Under the pieces are notes generated by a model. It saw only the letters and a program-made list of their open reading frames with translations, searched no databases and was not told the DNA's origin. From CAVRCA01 sp963719345 (GTDB lineage: Bacteria; Pseudomonadota; Alphaproteobacteria; Acetobacterales; Acetobacteraceae), in the NCBI GenBank assembly GCA_963719345.1, contig CAVRCA010000005.1, positions 372,001-436,000 on the forward strand: a stretch of DNA of 64,000 nucleotides. The letters run 5' to 3'. The stretch's first letter is position 1. Each line of letters starts with the position of its first letter. Of the stretch, positions 39,801 through 46,776 are shown in pieces. Both the position numbers and the translations under genes were made by a program.

Positions 39801-40141
39801 GCGGCAAAATCCTTCCAGGCGAGATCGCAGGCTCCTTTCCCCGCCCGTCCCTTGCCCAGCGTCAGCAGCTGGCACAGCCGGGAGTAGGCCGGCCGATCGG
39901 TCGGGTAGACAAGGACAGAAATCTGGTCGCGCAGGTCGAGCCGGCAGCCGATGACGCAGCGTACGCCGGCTTCTCCGGCGCGCTGATGCGCCCGCACCGC
40001 GCCGGCCAGTGTATTGCGATCGACGATGCCGAGGGCGGGCAGGCCCAAAATCTTGGCCGTGGCGAACAGCTCCTCGATATGCGAGGCGCCGCGCAGGAAC
40101 GAGTAGTTCGAGGTGACCTGCAGCTCGGCGTAGCCGGTCAT
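36884..40141 (-). CDS. dnaE2: error-prone DNA polymerase III alpha subunit DnaE2 (ImuC)
   Basis: C-family polymerase of 1085 residues that performs translesion synthesis in the SOS mutasome with ImuA and ImuB. It has an N-terminal PHP domain that has lost the catalytic His pattern (YSFLRGASHIEELFA), then the polymerase core with the catalytic Asp residues in PPDIDVDFEHERREE. Other conserved stretches are LCQGRGSAANSAVCYVLGI, FPRHLSQHPGGFVL, ESRAQMAMLPRMAP and, near the end, an OB fold (MFITIEDETGVANLIIWP). Its ATG overlaps the upstream small gene's stop by four bases (ATGA). The whole operon starts at a LexA-type box, so induction by DNA damage is expected. Confidence 0.97.
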   Translation of the reverse strand: MTGYAELQVTSNYSFLRGASHIEELFATAKILGLPALGIVDRNTLAGAVRAHQRAGEAGVRCVIGCRLDLRDQISVLVYPTDRPAYSRLCQLLTLGKGRAGKGACDLAWKDFAAAGEGLLAILLPADPGEALAHQLDRLRADFPGRAYLALTLRRRPGDAVRLRELADMAQAARLPTVATGDVLYHAPERRILQDVVTCIREGCTIEQSGFRRERTADRHLRPPEEMARLFARHPEAVAHTLEIVARCPFSLAELHYQYPDEVEDPALSPQQTLEKAVWDSVPLRYPDGLPDDVRRQLHHELQLIADLAYAPYFLTVSSIVRFARSKGILCQGRGSAANSAVCYVLGITSIDPVRSGLLFERFVSAERREPPDIDVDFEHERREEVIQWIYDRYGRDRAALCATVIRYRSRGAVREVGKVMGLSEDVTGALASQVWGWSEEGVEPDHAAELNLNLGDRRLRLTLELARQLIGFPRHLSQHPGGFVLTRDRLADLVPIEPAAMQDRQVVEWDKDDIDALRFMKVDVLGLGMLGCMRRAFDLLDEHHDIPLDMAGIPPEDPATFAMIRRADTLGTFQIESRAQMAMLPRMAPKTFYDLVIEVAIVRPGPIQGDMVHPYLRRREKLEPVNYPTPELERVLGKTLGVPLFQEQAMQVAIVCAGFTASEADQLRRSMATFKFTGGVSHFKDKLISGMVDRGYAQDFADKTFSQIEGFGSYGFPESHAASFALIAYASAWLKCHYPDVFCCALLNAQPMGFYAPAQVVRDASDHGVKIRPICVNRSRWDCTLESSGSRTLAVRLGLRMAKGLSNAHGAEIVAHRGDQPYGGIEELWRRAGVPAAALERLAEADAYHSLGMNRRQALWAIRGLADEALPLFVAADRGRQPEPELVEPPITLAPMTAGREVVEDYQATGLSLRRHPVAFLRDDLRRQGMIACNDLPTMRDGRRVTVPGLVLVRQKPGSAKGVMFITIEDETGVANLIIWPSLFARQRRLVLSAGMIACRGRMQREGDVIHLVAEHLIDLSDLLRSVGQRDQPFPLVRGRGDGVTHPGAPDPREAYQPVGKARDIYIPDLRLGSGIKIPTRDFR

Positions 40142-40416
40142 GGCTTTGCCGGCTTGGGATTGACTGGCTTGGGATTGACTGGGTTGGGATCGTGCGGATG
40201 CGCGTGTCGGCTGGTGGTCGGCGCCGGGCCGGTCGGGCGCTTCATCAGCACGTAGCCGCTGCGCTGCAGGTGCTCCACCAGCCGCTCGGCGGTGATCCGC
40301 GCCATCATGTCATCGGCGTGGTGCACCCGCTTGCGCCCCTCGTAGCGAAGGGCAAAGGAGAGAGTATCGGTGATCTCCTCGATGGTCGCTTGGTGCAGGC
40401 GAGCCTCGTCCGGCAT
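40138..40416 (-). CDS. uncharacterised 92-residue protein inside the mutasome operon
   Basis: I do not recognise a named family. Residues about 10-62 look like a compact helical domain (TIEEITDTLSFALRYEG, KRVHHADDMMARITAERLVEHLQ, GYVLMKRP). The tail is low complexity (NPVNPKPVNPKPAKP), encoded by a 15-bp repeat. It lies 15 bases after imuB and overlaps the dnaE2 start by four bases, so it is surely translated with the operon. Position suggests an accessory role in translesion synthesis or a passenger; neither is shown. Sequence of the folded part is well organised with no frame problems. Confidence 0.75.
   Translation of the reverse strand: MPDEARLHQATIEEITDTLSFALRYEGRKRVHHADDMMARITAERLVEHLQRSGYVLMKRPTGPAPTTSRHAHPHDPNPVNPKPVNPKPAKP
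40151..40190. repeat. 15-bp tandem repeat in the tail of the small mutasome-operon gene
   Basis: Two exact copies of GGCTTGGGATTGACT and a third partial copy. They encode the NPKPVNPKP tail of the 92-codon protein, so copy number can change its length in steps of five residues. Confidence 0.8.
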
Positions 40417-40431
40417 CGTGCGTCCTCGGTG

Positions 40432-41946
40432 TCAGAAAAAGCCGTGCAGGAACCAGCGGAGATTGCCGGTCGCGGGATCGAAACCGTCGCCGCTGCGATA
40501 CAGCCAAAAGCGCCGCCCCGTTTCGTCCTCAACCTGCCAGTAATCGCGGGTGGCGCGGGTCTCGCTGTCGCGCTCCCACCACTCGCCGGCGATGCGTTCC
40601 GGCCCGTCGGCATGACGGATGCGATGCCGCTTGCGCCGCCAGACGAAAAAGGCGGGAGGCTGGTCGGGCAGCACCGCGATCGCGGTGACCGGTTGCGGCG
40701 GCGTCAGCAGACGGATCGGCCGGGGCAGGGCGGGCCAGAGCGTGCCCCCCGGCGGGGCGAGCGGAGACACCTGGCGGACGGAGCGTTCGGGCACGTCGCT
40801 CTGGTGCGGAACGACCCGGTAAACCCGCGCTCCACCCAGACGATTGGCCAGGCGGTCGATCAGGGGCGCGATGTCGGCCGCCTCATCGTCGGCATCGAGG
40901 AGGAGGGCCCGCTTCTGGGCATAGCGCAGCGTCTCGGCCAGCGGCACCAGCAGGTGCATCGCCTCGACCCCGAGACCCGGATCGACCTGGTCAATTCGTT
41001 CCTCCAACAGGCGCGTCAGATGTCGCGCGGTTCGCATCGGACGCGCGGTGCCGATCCGCACGACCTGGCACGTCCCGTCCACCCGCTCGAACAGCAGATC
41101 GAGCTGCCGCGCGCCTTGCGCCCGCCGCTCCAGTTCGGCGCAGACCGCGTCCGTCAGCCGGCCGATCACGTGCGCGAAGGCTTCCGCCGTCAGCAGCGGT
41201 TCGACGAAGGCGAGCCGGCTGCCGGTCGTCTCGGCGGGAAAAATCGGCTCGATCGGCTCGAAGATGCGGCCGGTCGCCTGATCGAGGCGATGCAACAGCC
41301 CCGGCCCGAAGCGTCGGGCAAGCGGGCCGCGCGCCGCCGCCCCCACTTGGCCGACGTGCTCGAAGCCGAGGCGGCGGAGCGCCTGCATCGTCTCCTCGGG
41401 CAGCCGGAGAGCGACCACCGGAAGCGGCGCGATGGCAGCTCCCGCCTCTCCTGCTGGCACCACGGCGAGCGCGGCCGTGCCGTGGCGCGCCATGGCCCAG
41501 GCGGCCCCCGGCGTATCGGCGACCGCCGCGCGGGCCGCCACGCCGCCGCGCTCCAGCCGGGCGACCAGGTTTTTCAACAGGTCCGCCTCGGCCCCGAACC
41601 GGTGGGCGCAGCCGGTGACGTCGATCCAGATCCCGTCCGGCGCGTCCGCCGCGGTCAACGGCGCATAGCGCAGGCTCCAACCGGTCAGTTCTGCCAGCGC
41701 CTGTGCGTCCCCTTGCGGGTCGGCCGGTGCGATGGCCAGCCCGGGGATCAAGGCTTGGCCCTGCGCAAGCGGCATCCCCGGGTAGAGACCCTGCGCCTGC
41801 GCCGCACGATCGGCGGCAGCCACGACCTGACGCCTGCCATCGTGCGCGACGGTCACGAGCGGCTTATCCGGCGGCGTGGCGGCGGATCGGCGCCTGATCC
41901 GATCCGTGGGCCAGGTCGGCAGCCAGATGGAGACGACCCTTCGCAT
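40432..41946 (-). CDS. imuB: ImuB, Y-family polymerase-like mutasome protein
   Basis: Inactive Y-family polymerase homologue of 504 residues that bridges ImuA, DnaE2 and the beta clamp. The N-terminus reads MRRVVSIWLPTWPTDRIRR, typical of ImuB and lacking the catalytic acidic pair of true Y-family enzymes; IDVTGCAHRFG marks the site of the usual SxDE motif. Little-finger-like and OB-like parts follow, and the C-terminus closes with DYWQVEDETGRRFWLYRSG as in family members. Its start overlaps the imuA coding region by 83 bases, an unusually long overlap. Inducible with the operon through the upstream LexA-type box. Confidence 0.94.
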   Translation of the reverse strand: MRRVVSIWLPTWPTDRIRRRSAATPPDKPLVTVAHDGRRQVVAAADRAAQAQGLYPGMPLAQGQALIPGLAIAPADPQGDAQALAELTGWSLRYAPLTAADAPDGIWIDVTGCAHRFGAEADLLKNLVARLERGGVAARAAVADTPGAAWAMARHGTAALAVVPAGEAGAAIAPLPVVALRLPEETMQALRRLGFEHVGQVGAAARGPLARRFGPGLLHRLDQATGRIFEPIEPIFPAETTGSRLAFVEPLLTAEAFAHVIGRLTDAVCAELERRAQGARQLDLLFERVDGTCQVVRIGTARPMRTARHLTRLLEERIDQVDPGLGVEAMHLLVPLAETLRYAQKRALLLDADDEAADIAPLIDRLANRLGGARVYRVVPHQSDVPERSVRQVSPLAPPGGTLWPALPRPIRLLTPPQPVTAIAVLPDQPPAFFVWRRKRHRIRHADGPERIAGEWWERDSETRATRDYWQVEDETGRRFWLYRSGDGFDPATGNLRWFLHGFF

Positions 41947-42634
41947 CGCAGGCCTCCACGATCCAGGACGCAGGCGTGCCGCCGCGGCAGCGCAGCAGAT
42001 CGAGCCGCCAGCGCGGGCGCGCGAGGCCCGGCGTGCCGGGCGCGTGCGGCAGCGGCGGCGGCGAGGCCAGGCTGCTCACCCGCCAGCGGGTCGCGGCGGC
42101 GTTCGGCTCGGCCAGCATCGGATCGTCGTGGCGGCGACTGCGCCGAAGCGCGAAACCCGGCACGCCCGACTGCTCGGCGGCGAGCTGCAGTCGGCGGGAG
42201 GCGGTCAGCGTCAGGCGGCCGGCAAGCTCGCCCACCACGCCGGCGAGCCCGCGATGGCGCAAGCCTTCCTCGATCACCAGCAGCGCCTGAGCCGATGTGC
42301 CGGCCTCGGCGTAGATCACCCGGTCCGGATGCAGGCCGACCCCGGCCAGGGCGGGGGCAAAGAAATCCCGTTGCTGCAGGACCCACAGAACGGGGCCGCG
42401 GGACCGCGCCAGAATGCCGGCAATCAGCAGCGCGGCCGCGGCGCCGTGCTCGATCTCGGCTCCCGCACCGGCGACCTCGTGCAGGGCGCTGGTGCCCAAG
42501 CCCCCCTCCGGCAGCACGTCGTCGATGGCGCGAAGGCCAAAGGGGAGGAAAACGCGGCCCCGGCGCGGTGCGACCTGAAAGCGCGCGATCCGCTGACGAA
42601 GATCCGCGACGATGCCGGCCCGCTGATGCTCCAC
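41864..42634 (-). CDS. imuA: ImuA, RecA-like mutasome protein
   Basis: RecA/SulA-fold accessory protein of the ImuA-ImuB-DnaE2 mutasome. Segments typical of ImuA are the N-terminal LRQRIARFQ, FLPFGLRAIDDVLPEGGLGTSALHEVAG (shown in part), GPVLWVLQQRDFFAPALAGVGLHPDRVIYA and AALRHRGLAGVVGE-like motifs (here EEGLRHRGLAGVVGELA). The GTG at 42634 gives 256 residues. The longest reading would start at another GTG, 42679, inside the upstream SOS box and add a non-family MFFICSHPC stretch, so it is rejected. The 3' end overlaps imuB by 83 bases. Confidence 0.92.
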   Translation of the reverse strand: MEHQRAGIVADLRQRIARFQVAPRRGRVFLPFGLRAIDDVLPEGGLGTSALHEVAGAGAEIEHGAAAALLIAGILARSRGPVLWVLQQRDFFAPALAGVGLHPDRVIYAEAGTSAQALLVIEEGLRHRGLAGVVGELAGRLTLTASRRLQLAAEQSGVPGFALRRSRRHDDPMLAEPNAAATRWRVSSLASPPPLPHAPGTPGLARPRWRLDLLRCRGGTPASWIVEACDAKGRLHLAADLAHGSDQAPIRRHAAG

Positions 42635-42662
42635 TCGTCCCAGCCCTGCTGAACAGGGATGA

Positions 42663-42677
42663 GAACATATGAAGAAC
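42663..42677 (-). promoter_or_regulatory. SOS box (LexA operator, GTTC-N7-GTTC)
   Basis: On the minus strand GTTCTTCATATGTTC is an exact GTTC-N7-GTTC, the LexA operator known in alphaproteobacteria. It ends about 29 bases before the chosen imuA start. Its position decides against an earlier start inside the box. Confidence 0.88.
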
Positions 42678-42782
42678 ACTACCTGAGAGTCGAGTCGGAT
42701 TGAATGACTTAAGCGTGCTTTTAGGCCCTACCACTGCAACCGGGGGTGGGGAATCTGCCTCCCCAGCCCAGTAATGGCCGGC

Positions 42783-44081
42783 CTACTTGCGGTAGATCCG
42801 TTCCGCCTGCCGCTGCGCCTGCTGCATAGCGTCCTTGGCGGACCGTGCGCCGGAAACGGCGGAGGCGAACATGTCGACCAGCACGAAATTGGCGAACACG
42901 GCCGCCGACGCCTGGTCGGGTGTGCGCGGCCAGGAGACCGAGCGCGTGTTGGTCGGCGCCCGCCCGAACGGCGCGATCTTCGGGTCGCTGCGCCAGACCG
43001 GGTTGTCGGCGAACGCTTTAAGGCTCTGTGCGATGAACCCGGCGGAGTTGGTGATCAGCGCCTCGTATTGCGGGCTTTCCATCAGGTAAGTCACCAAGGC
43101 TTTCGCCGCGTTCGGATATTTGCAGTAGGAAAGAATCACCATCGGGTCGACGCGGTTCTGCTCGGTTGCGCTGCCCACCGGCCCGATCGGCATGGCGGCA
43201 TGATCCATGTCGGCCGCGATATCCGGCGCCGTCCGCTTCGCCTGGGTGTAGATCGAGATGCCGTTGTTGGTCAGCGAACACTGCCCGGCGATGAACGCCT
43301 GGTTGTTGCTGATGTCGGTCCAGCCCATCACGCCGGAGGTCAGGGTCGGATACAGCGCCTGCGCGAACTCGATCGCCTGCTCGGTCTGCGGCGAGGCCAG
43401 CACCACGCGTCCGTCCTTGTCGGCGACCTGACCGCCGAACGCCCACAGCATCCAATAGGAAAAATTGTTGGCATCGTTCACGGCATGGCCGAAGGAGAAG
43501 CCGGCCGGCCGGCCGATCGCCTTCAATCCCTGGCACAGTTTCAAAAATCCCGCCGTGTCCGACGGCATCGTCTCGAACCCGGCCTCGTGCATCCAGCTGA
43601 TCCGGTAGTTGAGCAGCGAGCCGACGAGGAACACGGGAATGCAGATCCAGCGTGCGCCGTCGCGTCCGTAATCCTCGCAGACCGGGTACCAGCCGCCGTA
43701 TTTCGACCCGAGATGCTCGGCGACATCGGTGACGTCCAGCAGCTTGTCGGGAAACAGATGGGCGGTGGTGTTCTGTGTCCAGACGATATCGGGGCCGGAG
43801 CCGACCTGCGCCGCGAGCGCCAGCTTGGAGACGAGATCATCCTGGTTGACGTTGATGATCTGCACATCCGTGCCGGTCGCGTGGGCAAAAGCGGCGACAT
43901 GGGCGGCGGTGGTCTCGCCCTCCGCCGGCAGGAAGGTGGCGCCGCGCAGCAGCACCAGCTTGGCATCCTTCTCCGGCTTGAACGGCGTCTGCTGCGCCCA
44001 GGCGCGGGTCCAGTCCAGCAATGCGGGCGCGCCGAACGCGACGGCGGACGAGGCGAGCAGGGTGCGTCTCCTGAGAGCCAT
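42783..44081 (-). CDS. ABC transporter substrate-binding protein, family 1 (sugar type), orphan
   Basis: Periplasmic binding protein of 432 residues. The N-terminus (MALRRRTLLASSAVAFGAPALL) carries a twin-arginine-like signal ending RAWAQ. The mature domain resembles extracellular solute-binding family 1: a stretch like GSGPDIVWTQNTTAHLFPDKLLDVTDV (shown in part), SFGHAVNDANNFSYWMLWAFGG and YCKYPNAAKALVTYLMESP. Members bind sugars or sugar alcohols, usually with two permeases and an ATPase, none of which are here. Ligand not predictable. It lies downstream of the imuA promoter region, with which it is divergent at a distance of about 100 bases on the opposite side, and reads on the same strand as the arfB gene. 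Confidence 0.86.
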   Translation of the reverse strand: MALRRRTLLASSAVAFGAPALLDWTRAWAQQTPFKPEKDAKLVLLRGATFLPAEGETTAAHVAAFAHATGTDVQIINVNQDDLVSKLALAAQVGSGPDIVWTQNTTAHLFPDKLLDVTDVAEHLGSKYGGWYPVCEDYGRDGARWICIPVFLVGSLLNYRISWMHEAGFETMPSDTAGFLKLCQGLKAIGRPAGFSFGHAVNDANNFSYWMLWAFGGQVADKDGRVVLASPQTEQAIEFAQALYPTLTSGVMGWTDISNNQAFIAGQCSLTNNGISIYTQAKRTAPDIAADMDHAAMPIGPVGSATEQNRVDPMVILSYCKYPNAAKALVTYLMESPQYEALITNSAGFIAQSLKAFADNPVWRSDPKIAPFGRAPTNTRSVSWPRTPDQASAAVFANFVLVDMFASAVSGARSAKDAMQQAQRQAERIYRK

Positions 44082-44132
44082 GGTGCGTTCCTCCCCGTTT
44101 TCGTTTGACGCGCGCCCAAGCCTACATCGGAT

Positions 44133-44552
44133 TTACTCGTCGGTGCGGCTGCTGCGCTGGCGCTTGACGTCGGATCGCCGGCTTTTGGCGTCGAGGCGGC
44201 GACGACGCGAGGCGTTGGTCGGATTGGTCGGCCGGCGCGGGACCGGCGCGGGTTCGGCGTGCCGGATGAGTTCGCACAATGTTTCAAGCGCGGCCTGCCG
44301 GTTGCGCTCCTGGGTGCGATGCTGGCGGGCGGTGAGAACCAGGATTCCGTCAGCGGTCAGCCGCCTCCCGGCCAGCCGGCGCAGCCGCGCTTTCACCGCG
44401 TCGGGGAGCGATGGCGAGTTTCCGGCATCGAACCGGAGTTGGACCGCCGTCGAAACCTTGTTGACGTTCTGGCCGCCCGGACCGGACGCCCGGATAAAAG
44501 TTTCGGTGATCTCGCTCTCGTCGAGGCTGATGCGGTCGGAAATGCGGATCAT
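44133..44552 (-). CDS. arfB: peptidyl-tRNA hydrolase ArfB, ribosome rescue factor
   Basis: Release-factor-like hydrolase (YaeJ type) of 139 residues that rescues ribosomes stalled without a stop codon. The catalytic GGQ is in SGPGGQNVNK, Gly26-Gly27-Gln28, and the C-terminal tail is the basic, Arg/Lys-rich extension that enters the empty mRNA channel (RRRRLDAKSRRSDVKRQR, partly). The ATG of MIRISDRISLDE is chosen because it starts exactly at the family N-terminus; a longer frame upstream is intergenic repeat. A large hairpin precedes the start. Confidence 0.95.
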   Translation of the reverse strand: MIRISDRISLDESEITETFIRASGPGGQNVNKVSTAVQLRFDAGNSPSLPDAVKARLRRLAGRRLTADGILVLTARQHRTQERNRQAALETLCELIRHAEPAPVPRRPTNPTNASRRRRLDAKSRRSDVKRQRSSRTDE

Positions 44553-44560
44553 GCGACGGA

Positions 44561-44627
44561 CCCTCACCCCGACCCTCTCCCGGCGAGAGAGAAAAGGCCC
44601 TCCCTTCGGGAGAGGGTTGGGTGAGGG
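44561..44627. repeat. long inverted repeat between arfB and the GST gene
   Basis: CCCTCACCCCGACCCTCTCCC and GGGAGAGGGTTGGGTGAGGG pair over about 20 positions with one or two mismatches, around a 26-base loop. Such CCCTCTCCC hairpins recur between genes in many proteobacterial genomes. No T run follows, so it is more REP-like than a terminator. Confidence 0.75.
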
Positions 44628-44641
44628 CGCTTCCTGTAGCT

Positions 44642-45364
44642 CTACGCCGGTGCCGGCCGGGCGCGCTGGTTGTAGAGCATCTTGGCCCGCCGTTCCTGTT
44701 CCTCGGGCGGCAGTTTGGACACATCCTGCGACAGGTCCGCACCCACCGCCATGCCGCGCTGCACGGCCGGACGGCTGCCGACCTCCTCGAGCCATCGGGA
44801 AAAATACTTGAACTCGCCGATGTCCTGGCCCTGCGCCTGCCAGTTCACCGACCACGGATAGCAGATCATGTCGGCGATCGTGTACTCGTCACCGGCGATG
44901 TAGCGCCGATCGTAGAGCCGGTTGTTCAGCACGCCATACAACCGGTTCGCCTCGTCGGTGAAGCGTCGTACCGCATAGGACTGGTCGCCCTGCTTGTCGC
45001 CGAGCCGGCGGAAGTGGCCGCACTCGCCGAGCTTGGGCCCCTGGTTCGCCATCTGCCAGATCACCCATTGCGTCACCTCGGTCCGGCGGCGCACGTCGCG
45101 CGGCAGGAACTTTTCCACCTTGTCGGCGAGGTACAGCATGATCGCGCCGGATTCGAACACGCTGATCGGCGGGCCGCCATCGGCCGGGGCGTGATCGACC
45201 AGCACCGGCATCCGGTGGTTCGGATTGAGCTTCAGGAATTCGTCGGTGAACTGATCGCCGCGGCCGATGTTGCACGGCACGATTTTGTAATCGAGGCCGC
45301 ACTCCTCCAGCAGGATGGTGACTTTTTTGCCGTTCGGCGTCGGCCAGAAATGCACGTCAAGCAT
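44642..45364 (-). CDS. glutathione S-transferase, YghU/YfcG-like
   Basis: Cytoplasmic GST of 240 residues. The N-terminal thioredoxin-like domain has FWPTPNGKKVTILLEECGLDY (partly), the cis-Pro site in NHRMPVLVD, and the ISVFESGAIMLYLADK glutathione-binding motif. An all-helical domain follows with YTIADMICYPWSVNW. It fits the nu-class (YghU/YfcG) that carries out disulfide-bond reductase activity with glutathione. The ATG of MLDVHFWPTP is used because upstream codons are not family-like. It lies 28 bases downstream of the hydroxyisobutyrate dehydrogenase-like gene on the same strand. Confidence 0.9.
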   Translation of the reverse strand: MLDVHFWPTPNGKKVTILLEECGLDYKIVPCNIGRGDQFTDEFLKLNPNHRMPVLVDHAPADGGPPISVFESGAIMLYLADKVEKFLPRDVRRRTEVTQWVIWQMANQGPKLGECGHFRRLGDKQGDQSYAVRRFTDEANRLYGVLNNRLYDRRYIAGDEYTIADMICYPWSVNWQAQGQDIGEFKYFSRWLEEVGSRPAVQRGMAVGADLSQDVSKLPPEEQERRAKMLYNQRARPAPA

Positions 45365-45392
45365 CGAACGTTTCCCCCTTGTGCGTTTCCGG

Positions 45393-46319
45393 TCAGTCCT
45401 CGGCAATGATGCGGCGTAGCCGCTCCCGCTCCACCTTGATCGAGACGCCGGCGCGCTCCTGCTGCAGCAGCATCGCCGAGCGCGAATCGCGGTCGCCCCA
45501 GCCGCGATTGAACGCCTCCGTCATGTCGGCCATCGCCATCTCGGCAATGCGCATCGGCACCTTGTATTCGCGTGCCAACGCGGTCGCGAGCGTGACGTCC
45601 TTGTGCGCGAGTTTCAAAGCGAAGGCGGGCGGTTCGTACTCGCCGGACAGGAACTGGTCGGCAAGCCGGTCGAACAGCCGCCGGCGGCCGAGTGCGCCCT
45701 GGCGCACCGCCTCGAACAGGGAGCCCGGTTCCAGCCCCGCTTTCACCCCCATCGTGAACACCTCGGCCAGCGCGGTCTGCACGGCGTAGCCGGCCATGTT
45801 GTGCACCAGCTTGGCGATCGAGCCCGCGCCGATCGGGCCGATATAGCGCGCCTGATCGCTGAACCCGTCGAGTACCTTCTTGTGGCGCTGGAACATCTGC
45901 TCGTCGCCGCCGACCCAGATCGCCATCTTGCCGCTCTCGGCTCCTGCAGGTCCGCCGCTCACCGGCGCGTCGAGCATGGATTTGTTCTGCTCGGCGAACA
46001 CGGCGTTGAGACGGCGTACCAGCGTCGGCGAGTTGGTCGACAGGTCGAAATACGCACCGCCGGCTTTCAGGCCTTCGAGGATGCCGTCCGGCCCGAGCGC
46101 CACCGCTTCAACCTCGGGCGGCCCGGGTAGCGAGGTGAACACGATGTCCACCTGCTCGGCGACCGCGCGCGGCGAGTCGGCCCAGATCGCCCCGGCGGCG
46201 AGGTGCCGCTCGGCGGCGGCACGGCGCATGTCGTGGACCACTAGGGAAAACCCGGATTTCTGCAAGTTGGCGGCCATGTGGGCCCCCATCGTGCCGAGAC
46301 CGATGAATCCGACCTTCAT
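45393..46319 (-). CDS. beta-hydroxyacid dehydrogenase (3-hydroxyisobutyrate dehydrogenase family)
   Basis: NAD(P)-dependent dehydrogenase of 308 residues. The dinucleotide site KVGFIGLGTMGAHMAANL is at the N-terminus. The substrate signature is DAPVSGGPAGAESG and the catalytic Lys is in GSIAKLVHNM, near position 175. Members oxidise 3-hydroxyisobutyrate, tartronate semialdehyde or similar acids; the substrate cannot be told apart here. Same strand as the CMD gene upstream (19 bases) and the GST gene downstream (28 bases), probably one operon. Confidence 0.9.
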   Translation of the reverse strand: MKVGFIGLGTMGAHMAANLQKSGFSLVVHDMRRAAAERHLAAGAIWADSPRAVAEQVDIVFTSLPGPPEVEAVALGPDGILEGLKAGGAYFDLSTNSPTLVRRLNAVFAEQNKSMLDAPVSGGPAGAESGKMAIWVGGDEQMFQRHKKVLDGFSDQARYIGPIGAGSIAKLVHNMAGYAVQTALAEVFTMGVKAGLEPGSLFEAVRQGALGRRRLFDRLADQFLSGEYEPPAFALKLAHKDVTLATALAREYKVPMRIAEMAMADMTEAFNRGWGDRDSRSAMLLQQERAGVSIKVERERLRRIIAED

Positions 46320-46338
46320 GGCGCTCTCTCCCAAAAAC

Positions 46339-46665
46339 TCACTCGTTTTCTTCGAACACGCCCTTCGCCACCCCGGCCGCCGTCATCGCCGCCGGCCAGC
46401 CGGCGTAGAACGCGACATGGGTGATCATCTCGGAGAGCTCTTCCTTGCTCAGCCCGTTGTGCAGCGCGCGGCCGAGATGGCCTTTCAGCTGCTCCGGCCG
46501 GTAGGTCGCGACGAGCACGGCGCAGGTGATCAGGCTGCGGTCCCGCTTCGAGAGTTCCGGCCGCTCCCAGATATCGCCGAACAGCCATTTCTCGGTGGCC
46601 TCGATCAGCTTGGGAACGGTGTCGCGGACCTTGTCGCGTGCTTCGCTGGTGGGTGCCTTGGCCAT
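46339..46665 (-). CDS. carboxymuconolactone decarboxylase family protein
   Basis: Helical CMD-fold protein of 108 residues, similar to gamma-carboxymuconolactone decarboxylase rather than AhpD: it has RDRSLITCAVLVATYRPEQL and the HLGRALHNGLSKEELSEMITH segment, then VAFYAGWPAAM, but no CxxC peroxidase pair. It may decarboxylate or isomerise a lactone, or only share the fold. The ATG of MAKAPTSEARDK is used. It opens a probable operon with the dehydrogenase and GST genes. Confidence 0.88.
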   Translation of the reverse strand: MAKAPTSEARDKVRDTVPKLIEATEKWLFGDIWERPELSKRDRSLITCAVLVATYRPEQLKGHLGRALHNGLSKEELSEMITHVAFYAGWPAAMTAAGVAKGVFEENE

Positions 46666-46776
46666 GTCGGGTCCTCCCTGGTTCGTTGCGAGAGGAAGCC
46701 TACAGCGTTGCGCCGCGCCGGTCACGTCCGGGTGGACGTCGCCCCAGAAGGCAGGCCGCCGACTCCCAGGGCGTTA

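Noticed and set aside
37838..40255. 805-codon open frame antisense to dnaE2.
   Set aside because: It is an artefact of GC-rich third codon positions opposite dnaE2; composition is typical of antisense translations and no domains are seen.
42634..42679. Longest imuA reading from the GTG at 42679.
   Set aside because: It would place the start codon beside the LexA operator and add a non-family N-terminus. The later GTG matches ImuA proteins.
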